From Paraburkholderia aromaticivorans (GTDB taxonomy: Bacteria > Pseudomonadota > Gammaproteobacteria > Burkholderiales > Burkholderiaceae): DNA of 64,000 nt. Both the position numbers and the translations under genes were made by a program. Of this stretch, positions 25,967-35,771 are shown in pieces (position 1 is the first letter of the stretch; each line of letters starts with the position of its first letter). The notes beneath the pieces were generated by a model. It had not been told where the DNA came from, did no database searches, and worked only from the letters and a program-made list of their open reading frames with translations. The stretch is taken from NCBI RefSeq assembly GCF_002278075.1, contig NZ_CP022989.1:558001-622000 (forward strand). The letters are read 5' to 3'.

Positions 25967-26551
25967 TTACTTCGGGGCAGCGACGGTCACGAGTGCCGGA
26001 CGCAGCACCCGATCCGCGATCACGAAGCCTTTTTGCAGCACGGCCACCACGGTGTTCGGCTCCTGGTCGGCCGGAACCATGGAAATGGCCTGATGGCGGT
26101 GCGGGTCGAACTTCTCGCCAATCGGATTCAGGGCGACCACGCGACCCTTTTCCAGCGCGCCCGTGAGTTGGCGCAGCGTGAGTTCGACGCCTTCGCGCAC
26201 CTTGGGCAGATCGTCGGACGAGTGGGCGACGGCGGCTTCCAGGCTGTCGATCACCGGCAACAGATGCTCGGCAAAAGTTTCAATCGCAAACTTATGAGCC
26301 TTGGCGACGTCTTCCTGAGCGCGGCGGCGCACGTTTTCGGTCTCGGCCTTAGCCCGCAGGAAGCTTTCCTGCAATTCGGCGATCTTCGCCTGAGCCTCGG
26401 CCAAAGCCGCTTGCTCGGCGCTCGCCGGCGAGTCGGTCGCCGCGTTCGCGGCCGCTTCCTGCTGAGGTGCCGCAGCCTCGGCGGCCTGGCGCGCGGTTTC
26501 GTCGGCGGGCGTGGGATTCTGGCTCGTCGGGTTCTCTTGCGTGTTTTCCAT
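25967..26551 (-). CDS. grpE: GrpE, nucleotide exchange factor of DnaK
   Basis: Releases ADP from DnaK. The start at 26551 ([10 protein letters not shown]) gives 194 aa. The open frame continues upstream without a good start. An acidic, low-complexity N-terminal tail (rich in Ala, Glu and Gln) leads into the long dimerisation helix ([17 protein letters not shown]), then [15 protein letters not shown], and the beta-domain signature [19 protein letters not shown] with [18 protein letters not shown] at the end. A strong sigma-32-type promoter lies 123 bp upstream. Confidence 0.95.
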   Translation of the reverse strand: MENTQENPTSQNPTPADETARQAAEAAAPQQEAAANAATDSPASAEQAALAEAQAKIAELQESFLRAKAETENVRRRAQEDVAKAHKFAIETFAEHLLPVIDSLEAAVAHSSDDLPKVREGVELTLRQLTGALEKGRVVALNPIGEKFDPHRHQAISMVPADQEPNTVVAVLQKGFVIADRVLRPALVTVAAPK

Positions 26552-26673
26552 GTCGCTGAAAGTCGTTAAATGAGTAAAAGCCAACGGTGGCGGCCGCGCA
26601 TCCAGGCTGACGCGATTTGTGCGTTGCAAAATCGCGACAGACTACTTCGCGAGCCACCGCAAATCAACACGGC

Positions 26674-26701
26674 AGATGAGGCCGGAAAGAACCATTTCAA
26701 G
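26674..26701 (-). promoter_or_regulatory. Sigma-32 (heat-shock) promoter of grpE
   Basis: Read on the minus strand: CTTGAAA (complement of 26695-26701), a 13-bp spacer, then CCTCATCT (complement of 26674-26681). This matches the RpoH consensus CTTGAAA-N(11-16)-CCCCATNT with one mismatch. The predicted start is near 26667, leaving a leader of about 115 nt before grpE. Confidence 0.75.
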
Positions 26702-26929
26702 CGGTTCTACCGGATCTTTTCGCACCAAGGCTGGGCGGCGGAAATGCCCGGTTACAACCATTAATGCGACGCAATCAGATTGAGATTGAGTGCGGACGGC
26801 AAGTGGCCTATGCTCCAACAAAGCACCGGAAAAGACGCGTTAACCCTAATCTGACGTAAGCCTTTCCGACATATTGCAATTTCACCCGATTCGCCCGTCT
26901 TTATCCTGAACCTTCCCGAGGGGAGTACC

Positions 26930-27091
26930 GTGAAACTGACCTTTGCAATCTCGGTGGTCGCATTGGTTCTGATTGCGGGCACCACGACCATCTGCATGTC
27001 CGGGGCTGTCAACGACCGCACTACCGAATATGGTGGCGTGCACGCGACCATGGAACAATTGTTCAACCCCCACCTGAAAGTTTGTCGATAG
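26930..27091 (+). CDS. Possible small secreted or membrane protein (53 aa)
   Basis: A GTG-started ORF (26930) with a purine-rich GAGGGGAGT just upstream. It begins with a lysine and a hydrophobic helix (KLTFAISVVALVLIAGTT) that looks like a signal peptide or membrane anchor, followed by a short polar tail of about 30 residues. Its last 29 bp overlap the end of the convergent hslR gene. It lies alone in a 511-bp gap between grpE and hslR. No family is recognised; it may be a real small protein or chance. Confidence 0.45.
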   Translation: MKLTFAISVVALVLIAGTTTICMSGAVNDRTTEYGGVHATMEQLFNPHLKVCR

Positions 27092-27470
27092 TGCGCCGGT
27101 CGCGTTTGGTCGGTCGGCCGTGCAATGCGGCCGCCGGTTCGCGATACGTCTTGCGCCGCTCCTGTTCGACCTGCCGCTTCACCTTGCTCTCCTCGGTTTC
27201 CGCATAAAGCGTTTGCGCGATGCTCGCCGGGCCACGCACGTCGCACACGCCCAGCACCGCCACCTGCCAGACAATCCGTTCGATCTCGACCTCGACCAGG
27301 TCGCCGACCCGCACGTCTTTGGCCGGCTTGACACTGACGCCGTCAATGCGCACATGCCCTTTTTCGACGGCCGCCGCCGCGAGCGAACGCGTCTTGAAAA
27401 AGCGCGCCGCCCAAAGCCATTTGTCGATGCGTAGTTTCGCGCCCGCTTCGGTCGAAATCCGGTAGTTCAT
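27063..27470 (-). CDS. hslR: HslR (Hsp15), S4-domain RNA-binding heat-shock protein
   Basis: Binds 50S subunits carrying stalled nascent chains, helping to recycle them. The 135-aa protein has an S4 domain near the N-terminus (LRIDKWLWAARFFKTRSLA, then KGHVRIDGVSVKPAKDVRVGD) and a basic C-terminal tail (RRKTYREPAAALHGRPTKRD). ATG 27470 was chosen because the preceding open codons overlap hemH and lack a start signal. It follows hemH by 8 bp, so hrcA-hemH-hslR run together. Confidence 0.92.
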   Translation of the reverse strand: MNYRISTEAGAKLRIDKWLWAARFFKTRSLAAAAVEKGHVRIDGVSVKPAKDVRVGDLVEVEIERIVWQVAVLGVCDVRGPASIAQTLYAETEESKVKRQVEQERRKTYREPAAALHGRPTKRDRRTIDKLSGGG

Positions 27471-27478
27471 GAGCCCGC

Positions 27479-28549
27479 TCAAGCTCCCGTCGTATGCGGT
27501 ACGGGCAGCGCCTGCACCGGCCAGCCCTGCAGATTTTGCGCGACGATTTCGCCCAGCGCGGCAATCCACGCCTGCGAGGCGTTCAGGCAGGGAATCCGAT
27601 GGAAATCCTGGCCGCCCGCATGGAGGAACTCGTCACGCACTTCCATGCCGATTTCCTCGATGGTTTCGAGGCAATCGGCAGTAAAACCCGGACAGAACAG
27701 ATCGGCGCGCCGCACGCCCGCCGCGCCCAACTCCTTGAGCGTGGGCGCGGTATACGGCTGCAGCCACTCTGCCTTGCCGAACCGCGACTGGAAGGTGATG
27801 CGGCACTCCACCGGCGTCAGTTCGAGCGCCTGCATCAGCAGCGCGCCGGTTTGCTGGCATTGCTCGTGATACGGATCGCCAAGATCCAGCGTGCGTTTGG
27901 GCACACCGTGAAAACTCAGCACCAGCTTGTCGCCCGAGGCGAAATCCGGCCGGCCGTGTTGATGCCAATAGTGATGAACCTGCGCGGCAAGCGCCGCAAT
28001 GTAGGCCGGATGATCGGCGTACTGGCGCACCGTACGGATTTCCGGCTGATTGCGCATGCGCTTGAGGGCCGAAAAGGCCTCGTCGAACGCGGTGGCGGTG
28101 GTGGACGACGAATATTGCGGATACATGGGCATCAGCAGCACACGTTCGGCGCCGGCCAGCTTGAGCTGGTTCAGCATGGCCGGAATGCCCGGCGTGCCGT
28201 AGCGCATCGCGTAATCGACGAGCACCGTGTAGTCGTTCAGTTGCAGCAGATGGCGCAAGCCTTCGGTCTGCTTCTCGGTGAACACGCGCAGCGGTGAGCC
28301 TTCGGGCATCCACACCGTGGCGTACTTCTTGGCGGAGGCGCGGCCGCGGAACGGCAAGATCAGCAGGCGCAAGATGATTTGCCAGAGCAGCGCCGGAATT
28401 TCGACCACGCGCGGATCGGAGAGAAACTGCGCGAGATAGCGGCGGACCGCGCGCGGCGTCGGCGCGTCGGGCGTGCCGAGATTGATCAGCAGCACCGCGA
28501 CACGATGTGACGTGGCGTTCTGAGAAGGCCGCTCGAGGTCGAAGCGCAT
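27479..28549 (-). CDS. hemH: HemH, ferrochelatase
   Basis: Inserts Fe2+ into protoporphyrin IX, the last step of haem synthesis, at the inner-membrane face. The 356-aa protein has the N-terminal [30 protein letters not shown], the catalytic His segment [21 protein letters not shown], the [15 protein letters not shown] strand and [17 protein letters not shown] with the conserved Glu residues. It lies between hrcA and hslR on the same strand. Haem supply is also relevant to the catalase further along. Confidence 0.95.
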   Translation of the reverse strand: MRFDLERPSQNATSHRVAVLLINLGTPDAPTPRAVRRYLAQFLSDPRVVEIPALLWQIILRLLILPFRGRASAKKYATVWMPEGSPLRVFTEKQTEGLRHLLQLNDYTVLVDYAMRYGTPGIPAMLNQLKLAGAERVLLMPMYPQYSSSTTATAFDEAFSALKRMRNQPEIRTVRQYADHPAYIAALAAQVHHYWHQHGRPDFASGDKLVLSFHGVPKRTLDLGDPYHEQCQQTGALLMQALELTPVECRITFQSRFGKAEWLQPYTAPTLKELGAAGVRRADLFCPGFTADCLETIEEIGMEVRDEFLHAGGQDFHRIPCLNASQAWIAALGEIVAQNLQGWPVQALPVPHTTGA

Positions 28550-28729
28550 AGGCAGCAGGGGTAACCCGTGTAGGCGGAGTATCGGTTCAGGTGGAAACCA
28601 TTATAGCGGCGTGTTTCATGCACCGGTCCGCCGGACACCCCTGGCCATTCGGCCAATTGGCAAGCCGCGCGCCGTCACGCATTATTTGCGGCAGAAACCG
28701 GCGCGGCCGGGAGTCGAAGAAAGCTGTTT

Positions 28730-29749
28730 CTACTGCTGGCTCAGAGTCAGGGAAAGCAGGCGTGCGGTAATGTCCACAATCGGAATCACGCGGTTGTAGG
28801 CCATGCGGGTCGGTCCGATCACGCCCAGCGTGCCGACGATCTTTCCGTTCACCTCGTAAGGCGCGGTGACCACGCTCATTTCCTCGATCGGCACGAGGTT
28901 CGACTCGCCGCCAATGAAAATCTGCACGCCGGCCGCGTGACTCGACACGTCGAGCAATTGAAGGAGACTAGTCTTTTGGTCGAACACATCGAACAGCTTG
29001 CGCAGGCGCGCCATGTCCGACGACAGGTCGGCCACTTCGAGCAGGTTGCGCTCGCCGGAAATCAGCACGGTCTCGCCCGTGTCGGCTTCGTCCGTGCTGG
29101 CCGTGACGGCGGCGTGCATCAGCGTGGTCATGTCGCCGCGCAGTTCGTCGATTTCTTCGCGCAGGCGGCGGCGCACGTCGTCGAACGAGAGGCCCGCGAA
29201 GTGCGCGTTGATGTAGTTGGAGGCTTCAACCAGTTGCGACGGCGAGAAATCGCGCTGGGTCGCCATGATGCGGTTCTGCACGTCGCCTTCCGGCGTGACG
29301 ATGATCAGCAGAATGCGCTTGTCGGACAAACGCATGAACTCGATCTGCTTGAACACGTGGCTGCGCCGCGGCGTCAGCACCACGCCCGCGAACTGCGACA
29401 GATTGGACAGCACGCTTGCCGCCGCAGCAACGACTTTCTGCGGCTCACCCGCCTGCAGCGTGGTCTTCACGGTGCGCATCACCGCTTCTTCGTCGGCGGC
29501 GGACTCCACCGTCAGCATGGTATCCACGAACAGGCGGTAGCCGCGCGGCGTGGGAATGCGGCCTGCGGAAGTATGCGGACTGATCACGAGCCCCAGGTCC
29601 TCGAGGTCGGACATCACGTTGCGGATGGTTGCGGGACTCAGTTCGAGGCCCGAATAGCGCGACAACGTGCGCGAGCCGACCGGCTGACCCTCGGCGATGT
29701 AGCGCTCGATCAGCGTTTTGAGGAGGGTTTGTGCGCGAGGATCTAGCAT
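28730..29749 (-). CDS. hrcA: HrcA, heat-inducible transcription repressor
   Basis: Represses class I heat-shock genes by binding CIRCE (TTAGCACTC-N9-GAGTGCTAA). The 339-aa protein begins [18 protein letters not shown], followed by the winged-helix region [48 protein letters not shown], and the C-terminal IFIGGESNL and [25 protein letters not shown] 29749 matches family N-termini. No CIRCE was found anywhere in the window, so its targets (probably groESL) lie elsewhere. Confidence 0.95.
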   Translation of the reverse strand: MLDPRAQTLLKTLIERYIAEGQPVGSRTLSRYSGLELSPATIRNVMSDLEDLGLVISPHTSAGRIPTPRGYRLFVDTMLTVESAADEEAVMRTVKTTLQAGEPQKVVAAAASVLSNLSQFAGVVLTPRRSHVFKQIEFMRLSDKRILLIIVTPEGDVQNRIMATQRDFSPSQLVEASNYINAHFAGLSFDDVRRRLREEIDELRGDMTTLMHAAVTASTDEADTGETVLISGERNLLEVADLSSDMARLRKLFDVFDQKTSLLQLLDVSSHAAGVQIFIGGESNLVPIEEMSVVTAPYEVNGKIVGTLGVIGPTRMAYNRVIPIVDITARLLSLTLSQQ

Positions 29750-30092
29750 GACGGAAAATTTTAGCTCAATGGCACGACTACCGCGAGCGCTAGGGGCGCC
29801 CATCCCTGACGAACGCGCCACCGCTTGCCGCTGCGGCACGTTGCCTTCGGTCCGGCCCGTTGGCCGGCGTTCAGCCCGGCGCGTTGCGGATCATCGCGCG
29901 GACCACCGGGCGGACCGCCTTCCGGGCCGCCCGGCGGCCGGTACCTCATTGCACTTTAACCGGCGCGCATGTCATCAAGGCTTCACCATTCTAACGATAA
30001 TCGCGAGATGCGCTGGCGGCCCGCGCGGGCCGGGCCGCCACCGGGGTCTGTCTACGGTTCTTTTCAGGCCCTACCTATGGTGTAATGCCGGC
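29750..30092. other. Divergent hrcA/nadK intergenic region
   Basis: About 340 bp without a gene. It is strongly GC-biased in the middle and has an inverted repeat CCGGGCGG (29906-29913) / CCGCCCGG (29927-29934) able to form a stem with a 13-nt loop. No CIRCE, no clear -35/-10 pair and no sigma-32 site were recognised. Promoters for both divergent genes must lie here. Confidence 0.6.
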
Positions 30093-30995
30093 ATGCAAGT
30101 GACCAGCCAGTTCAAGACCGTCGCGCTCGTCGGGCGCAACAATACGCCGGGCATCGCCGAGCCGTTGACCGCGCTCGCCTTGTGCATCGCAAAGCGCGGC
30201 TTCGAGGTCGTGTTCGAAGCCGACACCGCCGCCGAGATCGGCGTCACCGACTACCCGGCGCTGCGTCCCGCCGAGATCGGTGCGCGCGCCGACGTGGCCG
30301 TGGTGCTGGGCGGCGACGGCACCATGCTCGGCATCGGCCGCCAGCTGGCGCCATACCGCACGCCTTTGATCGGCATCAACCACGGGCGGCTTGGCTTCAT
30401 CACCGACATTCCGATCTCCGACATGCGCGAGATCGTGCCGCAAATGCTGGCCGGCAATTTCGAACGCGAAGAACGCGTGCTGCTCGAAGCGCGCATCATG
30501 CGCGACGGCACCCCGATCTATCACGCGCTGGCCTTCAACGACGTGGTGGTCAACCGCAGCGGCTTCTCGGGCATGGCGGAACTGCATGTCTCGGTGGACG
30601 GCCGCTTCATGTACAACCAGCGCTCGGACGGCCTGATCGTGGCTACGCCCACCGGCTCGACCGCCTACGCGCTGTCTTCGCAAGGGCCGATTCTGCATCC
30701 GCAGTTGCAAGGCATCGTGCTGGTGCCGATCGCGCCGCACGCGCTGTCGAACCGTCCGATCGTGCTGCCGGACGATTCCAAGGTGAGCATCCAGATCGTC
30801 TCGGGGCGTGAAGTGAACGTCAATTTCGACATGCAGTCGTTCACCTCGCTCGAACTGAGCGACACGATCGAAGTGCGCCGCTCGCGCCATACAGTGCCGA
30901 TGCTGCATCCGGTCGGCTACAGCTACTTCGCCACGCTGCGCAAGAAGCTGCACTGGAACGAGTACCCGTCGCACGAAGAAGACCCCAAGCCCTGA
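30093..30995 (+). CDS. nadK: NadK, NAD kinase
   Basis: Phosphorylates NAD+ to NADP+. It has the family GGDGT motif ([13 protein letters not shown], near residue 70), the NDVVVNR segment and the Gly-rich [19 protein letters not shown]. The protein is 300 aa from ATG 30093. The open frame extends back to 29718 but that part is antisense to the hrcA start region and not protein-like. It is divergent from hrcA and followed 72 bp later by recN, a conserved pairing. Confidence 0.96.
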   Translation: MQVTSQFKTVALVGRNNTPGIAEPLTALALCIAKRGFEVVFEADTAAEIGVTDYPALRPAEIGARADVAVVLGGDGTMLGIGRQLAPYRTPLIGINHGRLGFITDIPISDMREIVPQMLAGNFEREERVLLEARIMRDGTPIYHALAFNDVVVNRSGFSGMAELHVSVDGRFMYNQRSDGLIVATPTGSTAYALSSQGPILHPQLQGIVLVPIAPHALSNRPIVLPDDSKVSIQIVSGREVNVNFDMQSFTSLELSDTIEVRRSRHTVPMLHPVGYSYFATLRKKLHWNEYPSHEEDPKP

Positions 30996-31067
30996 GCGGC
31001 AAGGACACCCGGAACGCGAACGCCGCCGCTGCCGAACCCTGACTACCCAGCTCACCAGACGACCTCC

Positions 31068-32738
31068 ATGCTTCGCCACCTCTCGATACGCGACTTCGTC
31101 ATCGTCGCCGCGCTCGATCTCGAATTCGACAGCGGCTTCACTGTTTTCTCCGGCGAAACCGGCGCCGGCAAGTCGATCCTGATCGACGCGCTGGCGCTCG
31201 CGCTCGGCGCCCGCGCCGACGCGAACGTCGTGCGCACCGGCGAAAGCCGTGCGGACATCACCGCCGAATTCGAGACTCACGCGCAGCTCGAGCACTGGCT
31301 CGACGAGCAGGCGCTCGGCACGACCGGTGCCGACGGGCATCACGGCAGCACCGTAATGCTGCGGCGCGTGGTGGATGCCAACGGCCGTTCGCGGGCCTTT
31401 ATCAACGGCACGGCCGCGACGCTCGCGCAGTTGCGCGAGGTCGGCGAAATGCTGGTGGATATTCATGGCCAGCACGCGCACCAGTTGCTGATGCGTCCCG
31501 ACGCCCAACGCGAACTGTTCGACACGCACGCGGGCCTGTCCGACACCGCGGCGACCGTCACGCGGGCATGGCGGGCATGGCGCGAAAAGGTTCAGGCGGT
31601 CGAGCACGCGCAAACGCGCGACCGTGAGCTGCAACTGGAGCGCGAGCGGCTCGCCTGGCAGCTCGCCGAACTGGACAAGCTCGCACCGCTGCCCGGCGAG
31701 TGGGAAGAGGTCAACGCCGAGCATCGGCGGCTGTCGCATTCGGCCAATCTGATCGACGGCGTGCAAGGCGCACTCGGCGCGCTGTCCGAATCGGACGAGG
31801 CGATGATCACGCATCTGTCTTCGATCGTGTCGAAGGTGCGCGATCTGGCGGAAATCGATCCCGCTTTGAACGACGTACTCGCCGCACTCGAGCCGGCCGA
31901 AATCCAGCTGCAGGAAGCGGCTTATTCGTTGAGCCATTACGCGCAAAAGCTCGAACTCGATCCGGAGCGGCTGGCGCAGGTCGAAAAGCGCCTCGACGCA
32001 TTGCATTCGGCGGCGCGCAAATTCCGTCTGCAGCCGCAAACGCTGCCTGAGGAACACGAGGCGCGTCGCGCGCAACTGGCCGCGCTCGACGCGGCCGCCG
32101 ACCTCGACAGCCTGCACGCCGCCGAAGCCAAGGCCAGGGAAGACTTCCTCACCGAGGCGAAGAAACTGTCCAAGGCGCGCGCCAAGGCGGGCAAGGCACT
32201 GGGCGCGGCGGTCACCACGGGCATGCAGGAACTGTCGATGAAAGGCGGCAGCTTCGAAGTCGCGCTGGTGCCGCTGCCCGAAGGTGGCGCGCATGGGCTC
32301 GAACAGGTCGAATTCCGCGTCGCCGGCCATGCCGGAGTGCCGCTGCGGCCGCTCGCGAAGGTCGCCTCGGGCGGAGAACTGGCGCGGATCAGCCTCGCCC
32401 TGGCGGTGATCGCAAGCGCCGCGAGCCCCACACCCACGCTGATTTTCGACGAAGTGGACACCGGTATCGGCGGCGGCGTCGCCGAAGTGGTCGGGCGGCT
32501 TCTGCATCAGCTCGGCCAACAGCGCCAGGTGCTATGCGTTACGCACTTGCCGCAAGTCGCCGCGCGCGGCGACCATCATTTCCAGGTGGCCAAAGCGGGC
32601 AACGGCAAAGGCGGCACGGTCAGCAGCGTGAACTCGCTCGACAAGGCGAGCCGCATCGAAGAAGTGGCACGCATGCTCGGCGGCCTGGAGATCACCCCGA
32701 CCACCCGCAAGCACGCGAAGGAAATGCTGGCGGCCTAG
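31068..32738 (+). CDS. recN: RecN, DNA double-strand break repair ATPase
   Basis: An SMC-like ATPase that helps to hold and process double-strand breaks. The 556-aa protein has Walker A FSGETGAGKSIL (near residue 27), DIHGQHAHQLLM, a long coiled coil in the middle, the ABC signature VASGGELARISLAL, Walker B TLIFDEVDTGIGG and the C-terminal VTHLPQVAARGDHHF. ATG 31068 with family-typical start MLRHLSIRDFVIV. It faces glnE. Confidence 0.96.
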   Translation: MLRHLSIRDFVIVAALDLEFDSGFTVFSGETGAGKSILIDALALALGARADANVVRTGESRADITAEFETHAQLEHWLDEQALGTTGADGHHGSTVMLRRVVDANGRSRAFINGTAATLAQLREVGEMLVDIHGQHAHQLLMRPDAQRELFDTHAGLSDTAATVTRAWRAWREKVQAVEHAQTRDRELQLERERLAWQLAELDKLAPLPGEWEEVNAEHRRLSHSANLIDGVQGALGALSESDEAMITHLSSIVSKVRDLAEIDPALNDVLAALEPAEIQLQEAAYSLSHYAQKLELDPERLAQVEKRLDALHSAARKFRLQPQTLPEEHEARRAQLAALDAAADLDSLHAAEAKAREDFLTEAKKLSKARAKAGKALGAAVTTGMQELSMKGGSFEVALVPLPEGGAHGLEQVEFRVAGHAGVPLRPLAKVASGGELARISLALAVIASAASPTPTLIFDEVDTGIGGGVAEVVGRLLHQLGQQRQVLCVTHLPQVAARGDHHFQVAKAGNGKGGTVSSVNSLDKASRIEEVARMLGGLEITPTTRKHAKEMLAA

Positions 32739-32744
32739 TTTTTC

Positions 32745-32773
32745 GCGAGACGGGGGACATCCCCCGTCATCCG
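32745..32773. terminator. Stem-loop between recN and glnE
   Basis: A perfect 8-bp stem (32749-32756 with 32761-32768), loop ACAT, flanked by further partly complementary bases (CGCGA / TCGCG). It lies between convergent genes, but no T run follows on either strand, so strength as terminator is uncertain. Confidence 0.45.
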
Positions 32774-32792
32774 TCGCGATCAACCCGCGCCT

Positions 32793-35585
32793 TCAGCCAA
32801 ACACGCGCTTCCACAGCCCCAGCACGGCTTCACGCTCGGTCGCCACCAGCGCCGGCTCGACCCGCGCCTTCTCCATCCCGTCGAGCCGCAGCTGGTGTTG
32901 CAGCTTGCGGTAGGTGCGATACGCCGCGCCGACCGTCTCCGCTTCCGCCTCGCTCATCAGGCCGAAGCGCGACACTTCCCGCAGCAGCGCAATGTTGCCG
33001 GTATTGCGGATCAGTTCGGGATCGCTCGCCGCGTGCAACAACACCCAGTACTGCACGGTGAATTCGATATCCACCATTCCGCCGCGGTCGTGCTTCAGGT
33101 CGAAGAGCGCCGTATGGTTCGGATGTCCGGCCTCCACGCGCTCGCGCATCTCGACGATCTCCGTGGCGAGCGACGCCGCTTCGCGCGGCGTGGTCAGCAC
33201 CTGTTCGCGGATGGCCTCGAATTTCGCGCCGATCTCGGCGTCGCCCGCGCAGTAACGGGCGCGGCTCAATGCCTGATGCTCCCACACCCACGCCGTATTG
33301 GCCGCGTCGCCCTCGCGCAACTGGTAACGGCGAAACGCGTCCAGATCGGTGACGAGCAGACCCGACTCGCCATTCGGCCGCAGCCGCAAGTCCACGTCGA
33401 ACAGGGTGCCCGCGCCGGTGGCGGTGGTGAGCCAGGTGATCAGGCGACGCGTGTAGGTGGAGTAGACGTCGGCCGCGGCATCGTCGGGGTCGTCATAGAG
33501 AAAGATCACGTCCAGATCGGATGCGTAACCCAGTTCCTTGCCCCCCAGCTTGCCGTACGCGATCACCGCGAAGCGCGGCACATCGCGATGGCGCTTCGGC
33601 AACTGCTTCCAGACGGCTTCGAGCGTGACGTCGAGCACCGCGTCGGCGAGTTCGGACAGCCGGTCGCTCACGTGTTCGACGCTCAGCTTGCCAGCCAGAT
33701 CGATCAGCAGAATGCGGAACACTTCGGCCTGATGCGCGTGACGCAGCAGGTCCATCTGCTGTTCCACACCGTCGGCGGCGGCCAGACGCAGGCGCAAGGT
33801 GCGCTTGAATTCAGGCCAGTCGAACGGACTGTCCATCGCCTCGTCGTCGAGCAGTTCGTCGAGCAATTGCGGATGCCGGATCAGATAGCCGGCCGCCCAA
33901 CGCGAACCGCCGAGCACCGAGAGCACGCGATGCAGCGCCTGCGGATATTCGGTCAGCAGCGCCAGATAGGCGCCGCGCCGGCTCACCGCCTCGAGCAGGT
34001 CGAAGAAGCGCGCCACGGTATCGCCGCGCCGTTCGGCGGGCTCGAGCGTGCGGGCGGCTTCAAGCGCACGTTGCGCGACGATGTCGAAACGCTGCCGGCT
34101 GCGCTCGGCCAGCCCCGCGTAGCGCGACGACTGCCAGACCGCGCGCAGCCGCGCCAGCAGTTCGCCCGGCTCGGCCACGCCGAGTTCGGTCAGGCGCGCC
34201 TGCAGGACTTCGTCGGCGCTGTCGTCGGCAAGGGCGCTGCTCCACACCCACGCGGCGGCGCCGTCTTCGGGTGCGCCGCAGCCGTCACGGCCGCTCACCT
34301 TGTCGGCGAAAATCTGATCGAACTGCTGTTCGACGAATTCACGGTGCGCATCGAGCTTCGCCATCAACGTTGCGTAGTCGTCGCAGCCCATGGCGCGCGC
34401 GAGCGCCGCGCGCTCCTCGGGCGCGACCGGCATGGCATGGGTCTGCGCGTCGTTGCGGTATTGCAGACGGTGTTCGAGTTCGCGCAGGAAACGATACGCC
34501 TGCGAGAGCTTCACGCAGACCGACGAGTCGATCAGCCCGTGGGTGGCCGCGTGCCGCAGCACAGCCAGGGTCGGCCGCACGCGAAAGCCCGCGTCCTGGC
34601 CGCCACGGATCAACTGGAACACCTGCGCGCTGAATTCGATTTCGCGGATGCCGCCCCGCCCGAGCTTGATGTCGTCGGCCTTGTCGGGCCGCATGGAGGC
34701 GCGCCGCTGCGCCTCCTGGCGAATCTGCAGATGCAGCGCGCGAATCGCGCTGATCACGCCGAAGTCGAGATAGCGGCGGTAGACGAACGGCGTGACGATC
34801 GCGTCGAGCTGCTTCTGCAGCCGCTGCGCCGCTTCGCTCGCGCCTTCGGACACGAGACGTCCTTTGATCCACGCGTAGCGCTCCCACTCGCGGCCTTGCA
34901 CGTAGAAATATTCTTCGAGCATGCCGAGGCTGCAGACGAGCGGTCCCGAGTCGCCGTTCGGCCGCAGCCGCATATCGACCCGGAACACGTAGCCGTCGGC
35001 GGTGACTTCGGCGAGCGCGCCGATCAGGCGCTTGCCGAGGCGCGTAAAAAAGTCCTGGACGGCGATCGACGAGCGCTGGCCGCCGGCTGTCTCGCCGTCC
35101 TCTTCATAGATGAAGATCAAGTCGATATCCGACGACACATTCAGCTCGCGCCCGCCGAGCTTGCCCATGCCCACCACGCCGAGCGCAAGCCGTTCGCCGT
35201 GCGGTCCGCGCGGCTCGCCGTAGAGCGCTTCGAGTTCGGCGGACAGCACGGCGAGCGCCCGCTGGATCGTCGTCTCGGCGAGATCGGTCATTGCGCCGGT
35301 GACTTCGGCGACGTCCGCCGCGCCCGTCAGATCGCGCTCCATCACGGCGCAAAACACTTCGGTGCGCAACTGGCGCAACGCCCGTTTGAGTGCATCTTCA
35401 CTCAGCGGCGCACTGCTCGCGCCGGAGGCTTCGGCGCACAGCGCGTCGAAACGGGCGTCGATACGCTCCCGGGTCAGCGGCGCGGACGCGAGCGCCGCCA
35501 CCTGCGCCACGAGTTGCGGACGGGCCGCCGCGGCACGCGCCGCGTAGTGTGAATAGCTGGAACTCAGGAGAGTGGCGTCTGTCAT
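32793..35585 (-). CDS. glnE: GlnE, glutamine synthetase adenylyltransferase/deadenylase
   Basis: Adenylylates and deadenylylates glutamine synthetase in response to nitrogen status via PII. It is 930 aa from ATG 35585 (TTG 35588 is adjacent). It contains two nucleotidyltransferase domains, each with a GKLGGxEL...SDxDLIF-type motif: GMGKLGGRELNVSSDIDLIF in the N-terminal deadenylylating half and YGKLGGKELGYASDLDVIF in the C-terminal adenylylating half. The closing residues are typical of the family. It is divergent from the YhdP-like gene. Confidence 0.95.
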   Translation of the reverse strand: MTDATLLSSSYSHYAARAAAARPQLVAQVAALASAPLTRERIDARFDALCAEASGASSAPLSEDALKRALRQLRTEVFCAVMERDLTGAADVAEVTGAMTDLAETTIQRALAVLSAELEALYGEPRGPHGERLALGVVGMGKLGGRELNVSSDIDLIFIYEEDGETAGGQRSSIAVQDFFTRLGKRLIGALAEVTADGYVFRVDMRLRPNGDSGPLVCSLGMLEEYFYVQGREWERYAWIKGRLVSEGASEAAQRLQKQLDAIVTPFVYRRYLDFGVISAIRALHLQIRQEAQRRASMRPDKADDIKLGRGGIREIEFSAQVFQLIRGGQDAGFRVRPTLAVLRHAATHGLIDSSVCVKLSQAYRFLRELEHRLQYRNDAQTHAMPVAPEERAALARAMGCDDYATLMAKLDAHREFVEQQFDQIFADKVSGRDGCGAPEDGAAAWVWSSALADDSADEVLQARLTELGVAEPGELLARLRAVWQSSRYAGLAERSRQRFDIVAQRALEAARTLEPAERRGDTVARFFDLLEAVSRRGAYLALLTEYPQALHRVLSVLGGSRWAAGYLIRHPQLLDELLDDEAMDSPFDWPEFKRTLRLRLAAADGVEQQMDLLRHAHQAEVFRILLIDLAGKLSVEHVSDRLSELADAVLDVTLEAVWKQLPKRHRDVPRFAVIAYGKLGGKELGYASDLDVIFLYDDPDDAAADVYSTYTRRLITWLTTATGAGTLFDVDLRLRPNGESGLLVTDLDAFRRYQLREGDAANTAWVWEHQALSRARYCAGDAEIGAKFEAIREQVLTTPREAASLATEIVEMRERVEAGHPNHTALFDLKHDRGGMVDIEFTVQYWVLLHAASDPELIRNTGNIALLREVSRFGLMSEAEAETVGAAYRTYRKLQHQLRLDGMEKARVEPALVATEREAVLGLWKRVFG

Positions 35586-35771
35586 CAAGGGTCTGGCTCG
35601 CTCGTTGCTTGATCAGCGTGGTTCAATTCGCAGTAGCACACCGGCGCGGCAGCCTCGCGCAGGTCGCGAGACGGCGCGCAGACAGGGTTTGCAGGAAGTC
35701 CGCCCACGCTATCCCGTGTGTTACATTTCGTCGTTAATTCGCAAAACTACCATACGCCCACCCGCCGCAGC

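Noticed and set aside
30075..32519. 814-codon minus-strand frame opposite nadK-recN
   Set aside because: A GC-driven shadow. Both nadK and recN on the plus strand are clear.
32895..35552. 885-codon open frame on the plus strand opposite glnE
   Set aside because: An antisense shadow of GC-rich glnE codons, rich in Arg/His/Leu/Ala with no domain; glnE itself is unmistakable.
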